A stretch of DNA of 64,000 nucleotides from Phaeodactylibacter sp. (GCF_022763345.1 NZ_JALEGS010000006.1:1-64000), one strand, 5' to 3'. Shown: positions 33,466 to 43,587, counted from the stretch's first letter. Made by a program: numbers and translations. The notes: generated by a model from the letters alone, not told the origin.

Positions 33466-35661
33466 TTAGTCGCGGTTGCGGCGGTTGCCACCTCCACGGT
33501 TATCGTCGCGTCCGTTATCACGGTCTCCGCCACCTTCCGGCCTTGGCAGGAGTGCTTTGCGGGATAAACGCAGCTTACCGGTCTTTTTATCTACGCCAAT
33601 AAGCTTCACCCGTACCTCATCACCTTCCTGGAAGAAGTCCTCCACACGCTCAACGCGGGCGTGGTCAATCTCCGAAACGTGCAGCAGACCGCTCTTGCCC
33701 ATAAAGTCTACAAAGACCCCGTAAGGCATAACGGTTTTCACAACAGCATCGTAGGTGTCGCCCACAGATGGCGTGAACGTGATGCGGCGGATGCGCGCCA
33801 GGGCAGCGTCAATTGACTCTTTGTTTTCACTGGCAATGCTGACCACACCTTCATCCCCAACCTCTTCAATGTTGATGTTGGTGCCGGTCTCTGCCTGAAT
33901 CTCCTGTATCACTTTACCACCCGGGCCAATTACGGCGCCAATAAAGCTCTTATCAATAATGATCTCAACGATGCGTGGTGCATGCGGCTTGAGGTCTTCG
34001 CGTGGTGCTTCGAGGGCTTTTTTCATCTCATTGAGGATGTGAAGCCGTCCTTCACGCGCCTGATTCAGTGCTTTCTCCAGCTCTTCGTATGGCAAGCCGT
34101 CAATTTTAATGTCCATCTGGCAAGCCGTGATACCATTTTCGGTACCCGTCACTTTGAAGTCCATATCGCCCAGTGCATCCTCGTCGCCCAGGATGTCAGA
34201 CAAGATAGCCGTTCTTTTGCCATCAGAAATCATACCCATTGCGATACCGGAAACCGGTGCCTTGATTTGGATACCGCCGTCCATCAGGGCCAGCGCGCCT
34301 GCACAAACCGTTGCCATGGAAGAGGAGCCATTGGACTCCAGGATATCGGAAACAATACGGATGGTATAGGGCATTTCTTCCGGCATCACTTTTTTCAGGG
34401 AGCGGGCGGCCAGGTTGGCGTGCCCCACCTCACGGCGGCCAGGGCCACGCATTGGCTTGATTTCCCCTACGGAAAATGCCGGGAAGTTGTAGTGGAGGAT
34501 GAAATTGGAAAAGCTGTGGTCCATTGCAGTATCCACCATCAGCTCGTCCTGCTTGGTACCCAGGGTCAGGGAGGTCAGGGACTGGGTTTCGCCGCGGGTG
34601 AATACAGCTGAACCATGAGCGGAAGGCAGGTAGTCTACCTCGCACCAAATGTCACGGATTTCATCAAACTTACGGCCATCGAGGCGACGGCTGTCTGTCA
34701 GCACCATCTCGCGGATGACTTCTTTCTTGAATTTGTCGTAGTAGCCCTTTATCTCATCGCCGTACTCCTCCATGAACTCCTCGCTCTTCTCTTCCTTCAG
34801 CTTTTCCATCAGCTCCTCGATGATGGCTTTGAAGCCCTCCTTACGCGCCACTTTATCCAGCGCGCCGGCAGCTACTTCATGAATTTTATCACGAGTGTTG
34901 CTTTCCACAATCTCTTTAACCTCGTCCTCCACTACCGGTGGAACAAATTCGCGCTTCACTGTTGCTTTTTCGCCGACCTTCTCCGCCAGGTCCAACTGCG
35001 CCTGACACTGCACCTTAATCGCTTCATGCCCAATCTTAATAGCTTCGATCAGGGCGCTTTCAGGCACCTCATTGGCTTCACCTTCCACCATCATTACATT
35101 GTCCATTGTAGCGGCAACGATGATATCCAGGTCTGCATTTTCAAGATCAGAGCGGAAAGGGTTAACAATATAACGGCCGTTGATACGCGCCACACGCACC
35201 TCAGAGATCGGACCCGCGAAAGGGATATCGGATACCGCCAGGGCTGAAGAAGCAGCCAGGGCCGCAAATGCATCAGGCAGCACTTCCTGTTCACCGGAAA
35301 TGAGATTGATAATGACCTGTGTATCGTTCATATAGCCATCCGGGAAGAGCGGGCGGATTGCCCGGTCTACCAAGCGCGAAATCAGTACTTCGTAATCAGA
35401 TAACTTAGCTTCCCGGCGGAAGAAGTTGCCGGGGATACGGCCTGCTGAGGCGTACTTTTCCTGATAATCGACGGAGAGGGGGAAGAAAGGCTGTCCTTCC
35501 CGGGCTTCTTTGGCAGAAACCACGGAACAAAAGAGCATCGTGTCTCCGACACGGATCACAACCGAACCATCAGCCTGAGTCGCCAACTTACCGGTTTCAA
35601 TAGTTACGGTCCGTCCATCAGGTAGGTCAAAGGACGTGGTAATAGGAGTTTGTAATCCCAT
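33466..35661 (-). CDS. pnp: Polyribonucleotide nucleotidyltransferase (PNPase)
   Basis: 731 aa. It degrades RNA 3' to 5' by phosphorolysis and forms trimers. Two RNase PH domains (about residues 10-230 and 315-545) flank a helical domain. The active second PH core shows SLTLGTKQDELMVDTAMDHSF and the metal-binding region GDEDALGDMDFKVTGT. A KH domain (about 555-615, IGAVIGPGGKVIQEIQ) and an S1 domain (about 625-695, DAVVKTVMPYGVFVDF) follow. The tail is Gly/Arg/Asp-rich and disordered. rpsO is upstream on the same strand, the classical rpsO-pnp order, though a hairpin lies between. Confidence 0.97.
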   Translation of the reverse strand: MGLQTPITTSFDLPDGRTVTIETGKLATQADGSVVIRVGDTMLFCSVVSAKEAREGQPFFPLSVDYQEKYASAGRIPGNFFRREAKLSDYEVLISRLVDRAIRPLFPDGYMNDTQVIINLISGEQEVLPDAFAALAASSALAVSDIPFAGPISEVRVARINGRYIVNPFRSDLENADLDIIVAATMDNVMMVEGEANEVPESALIEAIKIGHEAIKVQCQAQLDLAEKVGEKATVKREFVPPVVEDEVKEIVESNTRDKIHEVAAGALDKVARKEGFKAIIEELMEKLKEEKSEEFMEEYGDEIKGYYDKFKKEVIREMVLTDSRRLDGRKFDEIRDIWCEVDYLPSAHGSAVFTRGETQSLTSLTLGTKQDELMVDTAMDHSFSNFILHYNFPAFSVGEIKPMRGPGRREVGHANLAARSLKKVMPEEMPYTIRIVSDILESNGSSSMATVCAGALALMDGGIQIKAPVSGIAMGMISDGKRTAILSDILGDEDALGDMDFKVTGTENGITACQMDIKIDGLPYEELEKALNQAREGRLHILNEMKKALEAPREDLKPHAPRIVEIIIDKSFIGAVIGPGGKVIQEIQAETGTNINIEEVGDEGVVSIASENKESIDAALARIRRITFTPSVGDTYDAVVKTVMPYGVFVDFMGKSGLLHVSEIDHARVERVEDFFQEGDEVRVKLIGVDKKTGKLRLSRKALLPRPEGGGDRDNGRDDNRGGGNRRNRD

Positions 35662-35995
35662 CTTTAATTTGATTGGTTTAACTTCTAATAATCATTTTGC
35701 GTAAGCATCACAACGAAATGCAAGGGGACCGGTCTGAGGTAAAAACACCCCGTGAGAAACCGTCTTCAGCAATTGAGGGAGGAATAAGGGTTGTGAGATG
35801 GTATCGTGACCTTCATTTTCCTTCGTTAGCCGGGTTTTTTGCTAGTGGATTGATTCAAAAGTGCTTGAATGCTCCCGGACAGGTAACTTTCTTACCCTTG
35901 GATTCCGGAACAGTCACCGGTTAAACCGGACTCGTCGCACTAGTGGTCTTGCTCCCGTTAGTTTGTCTTAGCTTCTTTTATCGGAGGCGAATATA
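35662..35995 (-). promoter_or_regulatory. Long pnp leader with a 13-bp palindrome
   Basis: The minus strand has TATATTCG at 35995-35988, a near match to the -7 element, which would give a leader of about 320 nt. Within it lies CCGGTT-A-AACCGG (35917-35929). In other bacteria pnp is autoregulated through its leader, but the structure used there is not conserved here. No reading frame with homology is present in this interval. Confidence 0.35.
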
Positions 35996-36061
35996 CGTAA
36001 TTTTGTTACGATTTTCTGCGCAGTCATACAAATTATTGGACAGAAAGATGCAGAACTAAGA

Positions 36062-36092
36062 CAGGGGCGCCCCTTTGTAAGGAACGCCCCTG
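36062..36092 (-). terminator. Hairpin after rpsO
   Basis: Stem CAGGGGCG (36062-36069) / CGCCCCTG (36085-36092). The T-run on the minus strand is weak (TCTTAGTTCT), so it may be a partial terminator between rpsO and pnp. Confidence 0.6.
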
Positions 36093-36117
36093 CCATATAC
36101 ACCGACTAAAAGCCGGA

Positions 36118-36393
36118 TTATTTACGGATATTCAGCTTCTCGATGAGTGCCCGGTATCCATCCAGGTTTTTCTTCGCCAGATAGCCCAGCAGACGCTTAC
36201 GCTTACCTACCAGCGTCAGTAGCGCACGGCGGGAAGAGTGGTCTTTTGGGTTGTCATTCAGGTGCTTGGAAAGCTCCTTGATCCGGTAAGTGAACAATGC
36301 CACCTGTGCTTCTGTGGAGCCGGTGTTTTTCTCAGAACCGCCGAATTCATTGAAGATTTCGGCTTTCTTTTCTTTCGTTAAGTATTCTGCCAT
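36118..36393 (-). CDS. rpsO: 30S ribosomal protein S15
   Basis: 91 aa, small basic protein that binds 16S rRNA and organises the platform of the 30S subunit. The conserved segments GSTEAQVALFTYRIKELSKHL, cut here as GSTEAQVALFTYRI and KELSKHLN, DHSSRRALLTLVGKRKRLLGYL and a final KLNIRK are present. A consensus promoter lies upstream. Confidence 0.97.
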   Translation of the reverse strand: MAEYLTKEKKAEIFNEFGGSEKNTGSTEAQVALFTYRIKELSKHLNDNPKDHSSRRALLTLVGKRKRLLGYLAKKNLDGYRALIEKLNIRK

Positions 36394-36440
36394 GATAATT
36401 TTTTAACCGTTAGTGATTGTATAAATCAGTTACAGCGGCG

Positions 36441-36470
36441 CAAAGATACGCGAATTGCCGGAATTTGCAA
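36441..36470 (-). promoter_or_regulatory. rpsO promoter
   Basis: Minus-strand TTG (36470-36468), 19-nt spacer, TATCTTTG (36448-36441), about 48 nt before the rpsO start codon. A clean match to the Bacteroidota sigma-factor consensus. Confidence 0.7.
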
Positions 36471-36479
36471 GGCAATGAC

Positions 36480-37442
36480 TTAATTCTCTGCTTTGAACTT
36501 CTTCATGGCTTCGTTTAGCCGGGGCACCACGTCGAACAGATCCCCGACCACTCCGTAGTCGGCAGCCTTAAAAAATGGCGCTTCCGGGTCTTTGTTGATC
36601 ACTACAATGGTCTTGGAGCTGTTTACCCCTGCCAGGTGCTGAATCGCGCCGGAAATGCCGATAGCGAAGTAGAGATTAGGCCGGATCGCAACGCCAGTTT
36701 GCCCCACATGCTCGTGGTGAGGGCGCCAGTCTGCATCCGCTACCGGACGGGAACAAGCCGTTGTTGCGCCCATCGTTTCTGCCAGTTCTTCAATAATCCC
36801 CCAGTTTTCCGGCCCCTTCATACCGCGGCCGGCAGATACCACCAACTCTGCCTCGGGCAGTGGCGTACGGCCTTCCATACGCTTTACTTCCTTCACCGTG
36901 ACCTGAGCAGCCGGCACTTCAACGTCCAGAGCTTCCACACTCGCCGTTTCCCCTACTTCCTGAGGCTGTAGGGAGTTGCCCATGAGGGAAAGGACTTTGT
37001 TCTCTGACTTCACTTCGTAATCCGCAAAAGCCTTGCCAGAGAATACCGGTTTGCGTACCTTGAAGGTGCCGCCTTCTACAGTGGGGACCGCATTGACTGC
37101 GGGCACAGAACCGGCGTCCATACGCACAGCCAGGCGCCCGAGCAACGACTTACCGGTAGAAGTATGCCCCACGATGACCACATTCGCACCTGCCTTTTCC
37201 GCAGCGGCAGCGATTACTTTGGTGTAAACCTGACTGTCAAAGGTATCCAGAGCGGTATCACCCACATGATATACTTTTGAGGCTCCGTACTTACCTAACT
37301 CTTCTGCACCTTCCGCTGTGCCCAGCACCAGGGCTGCACATTCCGTGCCTAGTGCCTGAGCCGTTTGGTAGCCATAGTAGGTCAGCTCGTAAGCGGCTTT
37401 TTTGAATTTTCCTTTTTGGGTTTCTGCTAATACTAAAACCAT
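36480..37442 (-). CDS. etfA: Electron transfer flavoprotein, alpha subunit
   Basis: 320 aa. It carries FAD and passes electrons from acyl-CoA dehydrogenases to the quinone pool through ETF-QO. The C-terminal FAD-binding domain shows VVSAGRGMKGPENW, ACSRPVADADWRPHHEHVGQTG and YFAIGISGAIQHLAG with the ETF alpha signature ending INKDPEAPFFKAADYGVVGD. It follows etfB with a 39-nt gap and is clearly in the same operon. Confidence 0.96.
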   Translation of the reverse strand: MVLVLAETQKGKFKKAAYELTYYGYQTAQALGTECAALVLGTAEGAEELGKYGASKVYHVGDTALDTFDSQVYTKVIAAAAEKAGANVVIVGHTSTGKSLLGRLAVRMDAGSVPAVNAVPTVEGGTFKVRKPVFSGKAFADYEVKSENKVLSLMGNSLQPQEVGETASVEALDVEVPAAQVTVKEVKRMEGRTPLPEAELVVSAGRGMKGPENWGIIEELAETMGATTACSRPVADADWRPHHEHVGQTGVAIRPNLYFAIGISGAIQHLAGVNSSKTIVVINKDPEAPFFKAADYGVVGDLFDVVPRLNEAMKKFKAEN

Positions 37443-37481
37443 AATATATATTGACTTTGAGAGGGTTCTGAAATGGAGCGT

Positions 37482-38222
37482 TTAAATCGCTTTGGCTTCT
37501 TCGTGCAGGAGGCGGACCAGTTCGTCCATGTTCTCCGGGTCGACCAGCTTGACGTCGCCTTTTTCCGGTGGCAGCTCGTAGTGCACGGCTACGGAAAGGT
37601 CTTCGGCATCTACCGCCGGTTCGACTTTCAGAGGCTTGCGCTTTGCCATCATAATACCCCGCATATTAGGGATGCGCTGCTCAGCCAAACCTTTTGCTGC
37701 GGAAACGACGAAGGGCGCTTTGACCTCTACGACTTCGTTGCCGCCCTCAATATCACGTGTGACCGTTGCCGTATCACCGTCCATCTCCATATGAGAAGCA
37801 TAGGAAATGAAAGGCACATCGAGCAATTCTGCCACCATTGCACCAACTTCAGAACCATTATAGTCAATTGTCTCCTTGCCCAGGAAGACCACATCGAAGG
37901 CTTCCTTTTTAGCGTAAGCCGCGATCTGTTTGGCCACGAAAAGCGCACTGGACGGCTCTGCATCCACCCGTACCGCCTCGTCAGCCCCAATTGCCAGGCC
38001 TTTACGGATTACCGTATCGTTCGCAGCCGGGCCAACATTAATGAGCGTAACGCTACCGCCGTTGGCTTCCTTCAGTTCGAGTGCACGAACCAACGCATAC
38101 CACTCATCATAGGGGTTCATGATGAACTGTACGCCAGAAGTATCAAATTGAGTGTTGCCCTCCGTAAAAGCAATCTTGGCTGTGGTTTCCGGAGTCTTAC
38201 TGACACAAACCAATAATTTCAT
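37482..38222 (-). CDS. etfB: Electron transfer flavoprotein, beta subunit
   Basis: 246 aa. The beta subunit binds AMP and contacts the dehydrogenase partner. MKLLVCVSKTPET, MNPYDEWYALVRALEL, GADEAVRV and FLGKETIDYNGSEVGAMVAELLD (given here in its first half) are typical. It is the first gene of the etfBA operon, with a promoter upstream at 38308-38338. Confidence 0.96.
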   Translation of the reverse strand: MKLLVCVSKTPETTAKIAFTEGNTQFDTSGVQFIMNPYDEWYALVRALELKEANGGSVTLINVGPAANDTVIRKGLAIGADEAVRVDAEPSSALFVAKQIAAYAKKEAFDVVFLGKETIDYNGSEVGAMVAELLDVPFISYASHMEMDGDTATVTRDIEGGNEVVEVKAPFVVSAAKGLAEQRIPNMRGIMMAKRKPLKVEPAVDAEDLSVAVHYELPPEKGDVKLVDPENMDELVRLLHEEAKAI

Positions 38223-38307
38223 GAATGGGTATTTTTGTGGTTTCTTTGGCTAGGGTTAGGCTTTTTAGCCTAAAAGCCGCTTGATTCGCTAAAATTTCTG
38301 ATTCACG

Positions 38308-38338
38308 CAAATATACTTACTTTTATCAACTCCCGAAA
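38308..38338 (-). promoter_or_regulatory. etfBA promoter
   Basis: Minus-strand TTTC (38338-38335), 19-nt spacer, TATATTTG (38315-38308). It faces etfB, with a leader of about 80 nt. Confidence 0.6.
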
Positions 38339-38425
38339 GCAACTTAGCGAATTTTCGCTAGGGTTTGACATTTCGCTGAAACAAGGTTATAAACCAATAA
38401 CAATCAACTCATTAAACATAAAGAC

Positions 38426-38758
38426 ATGGATAATACCAGACTCAGGCAACTTCAGTCGCTACTCGAGGAAGACCCCGGCAGCTCGTTTATTCAGTTTGCT
38501 ATTGCCAAAGAATACGAGAAGTATGCGCAGTGGCCGGAAGCAAGAATGGCTTACGAGGCCCTCGTCCAAAGCGCCCCCGATTACGTGGGCACGTACTACC
38601 ACCTGGGCAAGCTCTACGAAAAACTAGACCGGCCCGCCGACGCCTTTCAGACCTATAAAACAGGTATGGAAGCCGCCAAGCGGGCCGGTGACCAACATGC
38701 CCTGAGCGAACTGGCAGGCGCCAAACTCGCCCTGGGCGATGAGGAAGACTTTGATTAG
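38426..38758 (+). CDS. Small TPR protein
   Basis: 110 aa, made of two to three TPR units: PGSSFIQFAIAKEYEKYAQW, VGTYYHLGKLYEKLDRPADA and the flanking helices. No signal peptide and no catalytic motif; it probably mediates a protein contact in the cytosol. The last 4 nt overlap the end of the convergent metalloprotease gene. Confidence 0.8.
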   Translation: MDNTRLRQLQSLLEEDPGSSFIQFAIAKEYEKYAQWPEARMAYEALVQSAPDYVGTYYHLGKLYEKLDRPADAFQTYKTGMEAAKRAGDQHALSELAGAKLALGDEEDFD

Positions 38759-41700
38759 TTACGCTGGATAATCAGTTTTTGGATGCTTAGCATAGCGCCG
38801 TCTCTGCTCCGCCATCCCACGGTGTACAGACCGGCTGGGTACTGCCCCAAAGACAAGCTGATCTCCCGATCGCCCGATTGAACCGGAACCGTTCTCAACA
38901 ATTGGCCGGTAGCACTGAACAATTCAACTTGCCCCTCTGCCTGTCCCCCTGCAGGAAAGGCTACGGTGGCCATCTCCTGAGCCGGGTTGGGGAAGACCTT
39001 CAGCACGGAGGCCGTCTCTGCTTCTGTTGTATTCGTCATGATGGGCACCCCGTAACAAATCTCAACAGACCACCGCGCCAGCGAGCCATTCTGCCCGGTT
39101 TTGAACATCACCAGGCGCCAGGCCCCGGCAGAAGAGGCTCCATTATACACCGACAAAGGCTCTGCCGGACGATAAGGGCCGCCTATGGGTGGGCAGGGCA
39201 CTTCACTGTTGGCTGCATCATCGATTGAGAAATTGAACAGGAAGCCACCTGAGCAGTCATTATCGACAAATACATCCTGCAAATCACCGTTCGGTCCGCG
39301 CAGGCGAAAGTCAATACGGTCGAGCGGGCTGTAATTTCCTGCTATCTCAACAATATTGACATCCCGGACCGGCGCATCCGCTTCCACCTCAATCAGCGAG
39401 GTCACAAAAGGCCCCGGAGCACTCAGGTCGATCGGGACATCCGTAGCTTCAAAGATTTCACAACGGAGCCCTTCCGTTTCAAAAGACTGAATGGTAAAGC
39501 TACCTGCTCCACAGGCTGAGTTCCGCCCCCTGACGCGCCAGAATAAGGTAGTGCTGTCCGGTAAAGGGTTGGTCACCGTTAAGAAGGTGTCTTCAATACT
39601 TTCAGCGGTAAGCAGAATATCTGCAAAGCCAGCATCAGCAGCTACCTCAATATCATAGACATAGGCATCAGGATTCGATGCCCAGGACAAGGTAGGCGTG
39701 ACCGGGGTATTATTGTTCCCCTCCTGCGGAACCAACAGCGTTATGTCACCGGGAGCCTGAGCAGCGTAGGCGATTTCCAACTCCAGCGTGTCCGTTGCTG
39801 ACCCGCTAATCCCAATCAACTGAAAAGGATAAGTGCCAGTAGTTAAGCCAGTGCCTGTCGTGACTTCCACACTCACCTCAGCTGGCAGGGTGACCGGATC
39901 AATGACCGCAACGGAAAACGATGCCGGCAGGCCTTCCACCGTCCATTCCACCTCAGTTGCCAGCCCTAAAATTGGTTGCGCCTGTACCGTGTAGACTGCG
40001 GTTTCGCCAGCACAGACTTCAGCTTCGGCATTCTCCGTGCCTAAGGCCAGCCCGGGCGCAGTGACCGCTTCAATTGTAATATTCGCATTGTTAATATCAA
40101 AAAAGACGTTATTCGCGGCTTTGATTTTATACCGGAAAGCAGTTCCGGAAAGCGTATCTGGCACGGTAATAAGTGCCGCACCATCATTGGGCACGCTTGC
40201 TGCCAGCTGATAGGGATAGGTGAATCCACCGTCTGCAGAAAGAAAGATATCTACACCGGTGGCGGCTACGGGGGGCATATTGGTATTGGCTACGTCCCAT
40301 TCCACGGCCTGTAGGCTGCCTGCTCTCCAGGTCTCGGGTGTGTTGTGTGTGAGTACCCGGAACGGCCCCGCCTGTTCCGTCACATTGAAAGTACGGTCAT
40401 CAAAACTGATCCCGGTACCAAAGCCATGATTGTCCCGCACTGTAAGCCGGAAACGGAGCCCCCGGTTGTAGTCCGGCAGGTATTCCCCAATCGTGGTGGT
40501 ATTGGCCACCAGGTCCTGCAGGCGTGGGAACACACGCGTGGAATCTGTAGTGGGCTCGAAGGAGCGGAAAATTGGCGAGTTGCCCTCCGGGCTATTGGGT
40601 GGAGCGGAGGGCCCCAGGTCAAATTGCTCCCAGCAGTAGGTCAGGGAGTCGCCCTCCAGGTCTGTTGCGGCACCTGTGAGCTCAAAGGGCGTGGAAACGG
40701 GCAGAAACAGTCCGTTCTCTCCAGCTTCCACTACCGGCGGAGTATTACCGGTGGGAATAATTGTTGCGCAGGTGTTACCCCCTCCGAAAATCGTATGCTC
40801 AATCATCTCCTCCTGGCTGATAGCATGGAAGTAGGGGTCGCTGTTGTTTTGCAAATCCGGCGGGCAAATCCCTGCATACCCCATGATGGTAGAGGCACTG
40901 CCGGGCTCCATGGCAGCTGAAGACACCCGGTTGCAGTTGTTGTTTTGGGTATGGTTGCCGCCAAATTGGTGCCCCATCTCATGGGCTACATAGTCAATAT
41001 CGAAGGGGTCGCCTACTGGTACCGATTGTGAGGTAAAGCCACGTGCCTTATCCTCATCATCACAAACGGAGCGCAGGGAGGCTACTCCTCCCCCACCGGC
41101 CCGATGGAAAACATGGCCTACGTCATAGTTCGCATTCCCGATTACTGTATCTAAATTGGTCTGATTCTGTCCCAGGTGGGCACCGCTGCCGCCTGAATAA
41201 GGGTCACTGCCACTGTTGGTATAAACAATGAGATGGTTGCTGTCAATCAGGATCATCCGGGAGGAAATGTCTGTTTCGTATACACCATTGACCCGGTTCA
41301 TGGTGGTGACAATCGCCGCCATGGCATCGGCCACCGTACCACCGTGAAACTGAGTGTATTCTCCTGTTGCAGCTACTGCCAAACGGTAGGTCCGCAGTTC
41401 CTCTCCTACGAAAGCGCTGCTCCCGCCAGTATGGCCGGCAAGGGGTTCCGCATGATCCACCTCGCAGGTAAAAGCCTCCCCTGGTGTAAAATCCCGGCGA
41501 AAATATACCTGATGGGCGCTATGCTCGTAGTTATGGTAAAGCGGGTCTACATAATAAGTTGCGCTGCCCTTTAGCACCATTGCGTGAAAGCCCTTTTGGG
41601 TATAATCAATGCGGGCGAGCGCATGCCCGTCGTCCAGGCTTTTGCCCAGGAAGGTCTGCATACCGGGGAACTGCCGGGCCAGGCCGGGCGCCATGATGGG

Positions 41701-41985
41701 CGAGTTGACCAGCCGGAACTGCTCCGTGCCCCCATCTGGCGTGGGCAGAGTAAAAATAAAATCCGACTGAGCAGCAGTAACGCTGCCTTCCAATGGGGCG
41801 GCTTCAAGCAGCTCCTCCAAGGTGGCTTTATCGATGTCGACAATCCGGGCAGCCTCCGGTTCAATCAGGCGCTGTGCCCAGCCAATCGCAGGTGTTGCGG
41901 TATCTTTCCAGTAATTGCGTTGCTGCGCCAGACCGGCGGTAAGCCCGCTCAGCCACAGCACCATCAACAGGGTCGTCCTCTTCAT
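38755..41985 (-). CDS. Secreted reprolysin-type (M12B-like) zinc metalloprotease with T9SS type A sorting domain
   Basis: 1076 aa. Signal peptide MKRTTLLMVLWLSGLTAG, a propeptide-like region, then the protease domain with the extended zinc motif HEMGHQFGGNH (HExxHxxGxxH, near residue 333) and a downstream MGYAG Met-turn. Further on are an Ig/Fn3-like part, a P/Homo B-like beta domain (about residues 850-985, with SPLDRIDFRLRGPNGDLQD region) and a C-terminal sorting domain (VFPNPAQE onward to the end) that directs export by the type IX system and covalent surface attachment or release. Likely role: degradation of external proteins for nutrition. Confidence 0.9.
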   Translation of the reverse strand: MKRTTLLMVLWLSGLTAGLAQQRNYWKDTATPAIGWAQRLIEPEAARIVDIDKATLEELLEAAPLEGSVTAAQSDFIFTLPTPDGGTEQFRLVNSPIMAPGLARQFPGMQTFLGKSLDDGHALARIDYTQKGFHAMVLKGSATYYVDPLYHNYEHSAHQVYFRRDFTPGEAFTCEVDHAEPLAGHTGGSSAFVGEELRTYRLAVAATGEYTQFHGGTVADAMAAIVTTMNRVNGVYETDISSRMILIDSNHLIVYTNSGSDPYSGGSGAHLGQNQTNLDTVIGNANYDVGHVFHRAGGGGVASLRSVCDDEDKARGFTSQSVPVGDPFDIDYVAHEMGHQFGGNHTQNNNCNRVSSAAMEPGSASTIMGYAGICPPDLQNNSDPYFHAISQEEMIEHTIFGGGNTCATIIPTGNTPPVVEAGENGLFLPVSTPFELTGAATDLEGDSLTYCWEQFDLGPSAPPNSPEGNSPIFRSFEPTTDSTRVFPRLQDLVANTTTIGEYLPDYNRGLRFRLTVRDNHGFGTGISFDDRTFNVTEQAGPFRVLTHNTPETWRAGSLQAVEWDVANTNMPPVAATGVDIFLSADGGFTYPYQLAASVPNDGAALITVPDTLSGTAFRYKIKAANNVFFDINNANITIEAVTAPGLALGTENAEAEVCAGETAVYTVQAQPILGLATEVEWTVEGLPASFSVAVIDPVTLPAEVSVEVTTGTGLTTGTYPFQLIGISGSATDTLELEIAYAAQAPGDITLLVPQEGNNNTPVTPTLSWASNPDAYVYDIEVAADAGFADILLTAESIEDTFLTVTNPLPDSTTLFWRVRGRNSACGAGSFTIQSFETEGLRCEIFEATDVPIDLSAPGPFVTSLIEVEADAPVRDVNIVEIAGNYSPLDRIDFRLRGPNGDLQDVFVDNDCSGGFLFNFSIDDAANSEVPCPPIGGPYRPAEPLSVYNGASSAGAWRLVMFKTGQNGSLARWSVEICYGVPIMTNTTEAETASVLKVFPNPAQEMATVAFPAGGQAEGQVELFSATGQLLRTVPVQSGDREISLSLGQYPAGLYTVGWRSRDGAMLSIQKLIIQRN

Positions 41986-42072
41986 ACTAATTCAGTTGTT
42001 TTTTTGCGAATGTAAAGGATAGACCCCGTCAAAAGGTTTAGAGATCACCGGAATGTCTGTCGCGCTACAGAA

Positions 42073-43497
42073 TCAAAACCACTTCAGCGTTAAGTCGATC
42101 AGGCGCTGCTTAAAATCGGTGTAAGGCGGCATAAGCACCTCCAGTGCACCGGGCAGGTGTTGCCGGTAAATGGCACGGGCATTGGAGAAGGCTTCAAACC
42201 CGTACCAGCCATGGCTTTTGCCAATACCACTGTTGTTGGAGCCGCCGAAAGGCAAATTGGGCTGCATGAAATGTACATCGTTGTTGTTGATACAAGTGCC
42301 CCCTGCACGTGTTTCCTGAATAATACGCTTAATGTTTCGCTCGTCCTTGCTGTAAATGTAGAGGGCCAGAGGCTTTTCCTTTTCGTTGATGACCTGCAGT
42401 GGCTCAGATAAATCCCGGAAAGTGCGAATGGGCAGCACCGGGCCAAAGATTTCCTCCTGCATCAAATCGGCATCATCGGGCACGCTGCTGACCAGGGTGG
42501 GCTCGATAAAGTCTGTTTCCGGGTCTCGGCGACCGCCGATTTCCATGACTGCACCCCGCTCCTCTGCGTCCTTCAGGTAGCCTGCCACGCGCTCAAAGTG
42601 TTTCCCGTTGACCATGCGATTATAGGCACCGGATTGAGCGGCATCTTCTCCATACAAGGCTTTCAGCTGGGCGGCCATCAAACGGACGAACTCGGCTTTC
42701 CGGCTTTCGTGCACAAACAGGTAATCCGGGGCAATGCAAATCTGTCCGCTGTTCAGGAACTTGCCCCAGGCGATGCGGCGCACGGCGGCTTTGAGGTCGG
42801 CAGTCTCGTCAACGATGGTCGGTGACTTCCCGCCCAGCTCCAGGGTGACCGATGCCAGGTGTTCTGCCGCTGCCCGCATCACGATTTTGCCAATCGCCGG
42901 GGCGCCGGTGAAGAAAATATGATTGAAGGGCAGCTTCAACAGCTCCGTGGCGGTCTCTACGGCTCCCTCCACTACAGCGACTTCCTCCGGCTCGAAAACC
43001 GCTTCCACGATTTCCCGCACCACAGCCGAAGTATGTGGTGTGTGCTCGGAAGGCTTCACAATAGCCGTGTTCCCGGCCGCAATAGCCGAAACCAGTGGAC
43101 CAATAGCCAGCTGTAGCGGGAAATTCCAGGGCGCAATGATCAGGCAAACGCCTTTGGGCTCGTACTGCACCCAGGAGGAACTGCCGAGAAATGGCAGGGG
43201 CGTGCCCACGGAGTGCCGGCTCATCCATTTCTTTAGATGTCGGGCTGTATGTTTGATTTCGGTAGTAATGGCGTAGATCTCGGTCAGGTCAGCCTCGGCG
43301 GCAGGCTTCTTGAAATCGGCGTAGACGGCATCGCGGATGGCCTGCCTGCGCTCAAGAATTGCCGACTTGAGCTCTTGGAGCTTTTGGATGCGCTCGCGGG
43401 CATTAGTGCGTGCCACCACAAACTGATGTGCTCGCTGCTTCTCAAATAAGGACTTGATTTCCTGCCGGTTGGGGGCGGTAGTGATTTGGGTGGTCAT
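42073..43497 (-). CDS. Aldehyde dehydrogenase, class 3-like
   Basis: 474 aa, NAD(P)-dependent oxidation of aldehydes to acids. Rossmann part IIAPWNFPLQLAIGPLVSAIAAGN, catalytic Glu in TLELGGKSPT and catalytic Cys in NSGQICIAPDY, followed by EEIFGPVLPI and FGGSNNSGIGKSHG. It lacks the C-terminal extension of class 1/2 enzymes and matches the shorter class 3/YwdH type, used for medium- and long-chain or aromatic aldehydes. Its start lies 90 nt from the divergent secreted amidohydrolase gene. Confidence 0.93.
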   Translation of the reverse strand: MTTQITTAPNRQEIKSLFEKQRAHQFVVARTNARERIQKLQELKSAILERRQAIRDAVYADFKKPAAEADLTEIYAITTEIKHTARHLKKWMSRHSVGTPLPFLGSSSWVQYEPKGVCLIIAPWNFPLQLAIGPLVSAIAAGNTAIVKPSEHTPHTSAVVREIVEAVFEPEEVAVVEGAVETATELLKLPFNHIFFTGAPAIGKIVMRAAAEHLASVTLELGGKSPTIVDETADLKAAVRRIAWGKFLNSGQICIAPDYLFVHESRKAEFVRLMAAQLKALYGEDAAQSGAYNRMVNGKHFERVAGYLKDAEERGAVMEIGGRRDPETDFIEPTLVSSVPDDADLMQEEIFGPVLPIRTFRDLSEPLQVINEKEKPLALYIYSKDERNIKRIIQETRAGGTCINNNDVHFMQPNLPFGGSNNSGIGKSHGWYGFEAFSNARAIYRQHLPGALEVLMPPYTDFKQRLIDLTLKWF

Positions 43498-43587
43498 TTT
43501 CTGATGGTTAGGTCAAGAACAACAATAATAGGTAATTTTTTCATAGACTTGCAAGCTCAAAATTTCTGCATACAAACTAACCAGATA

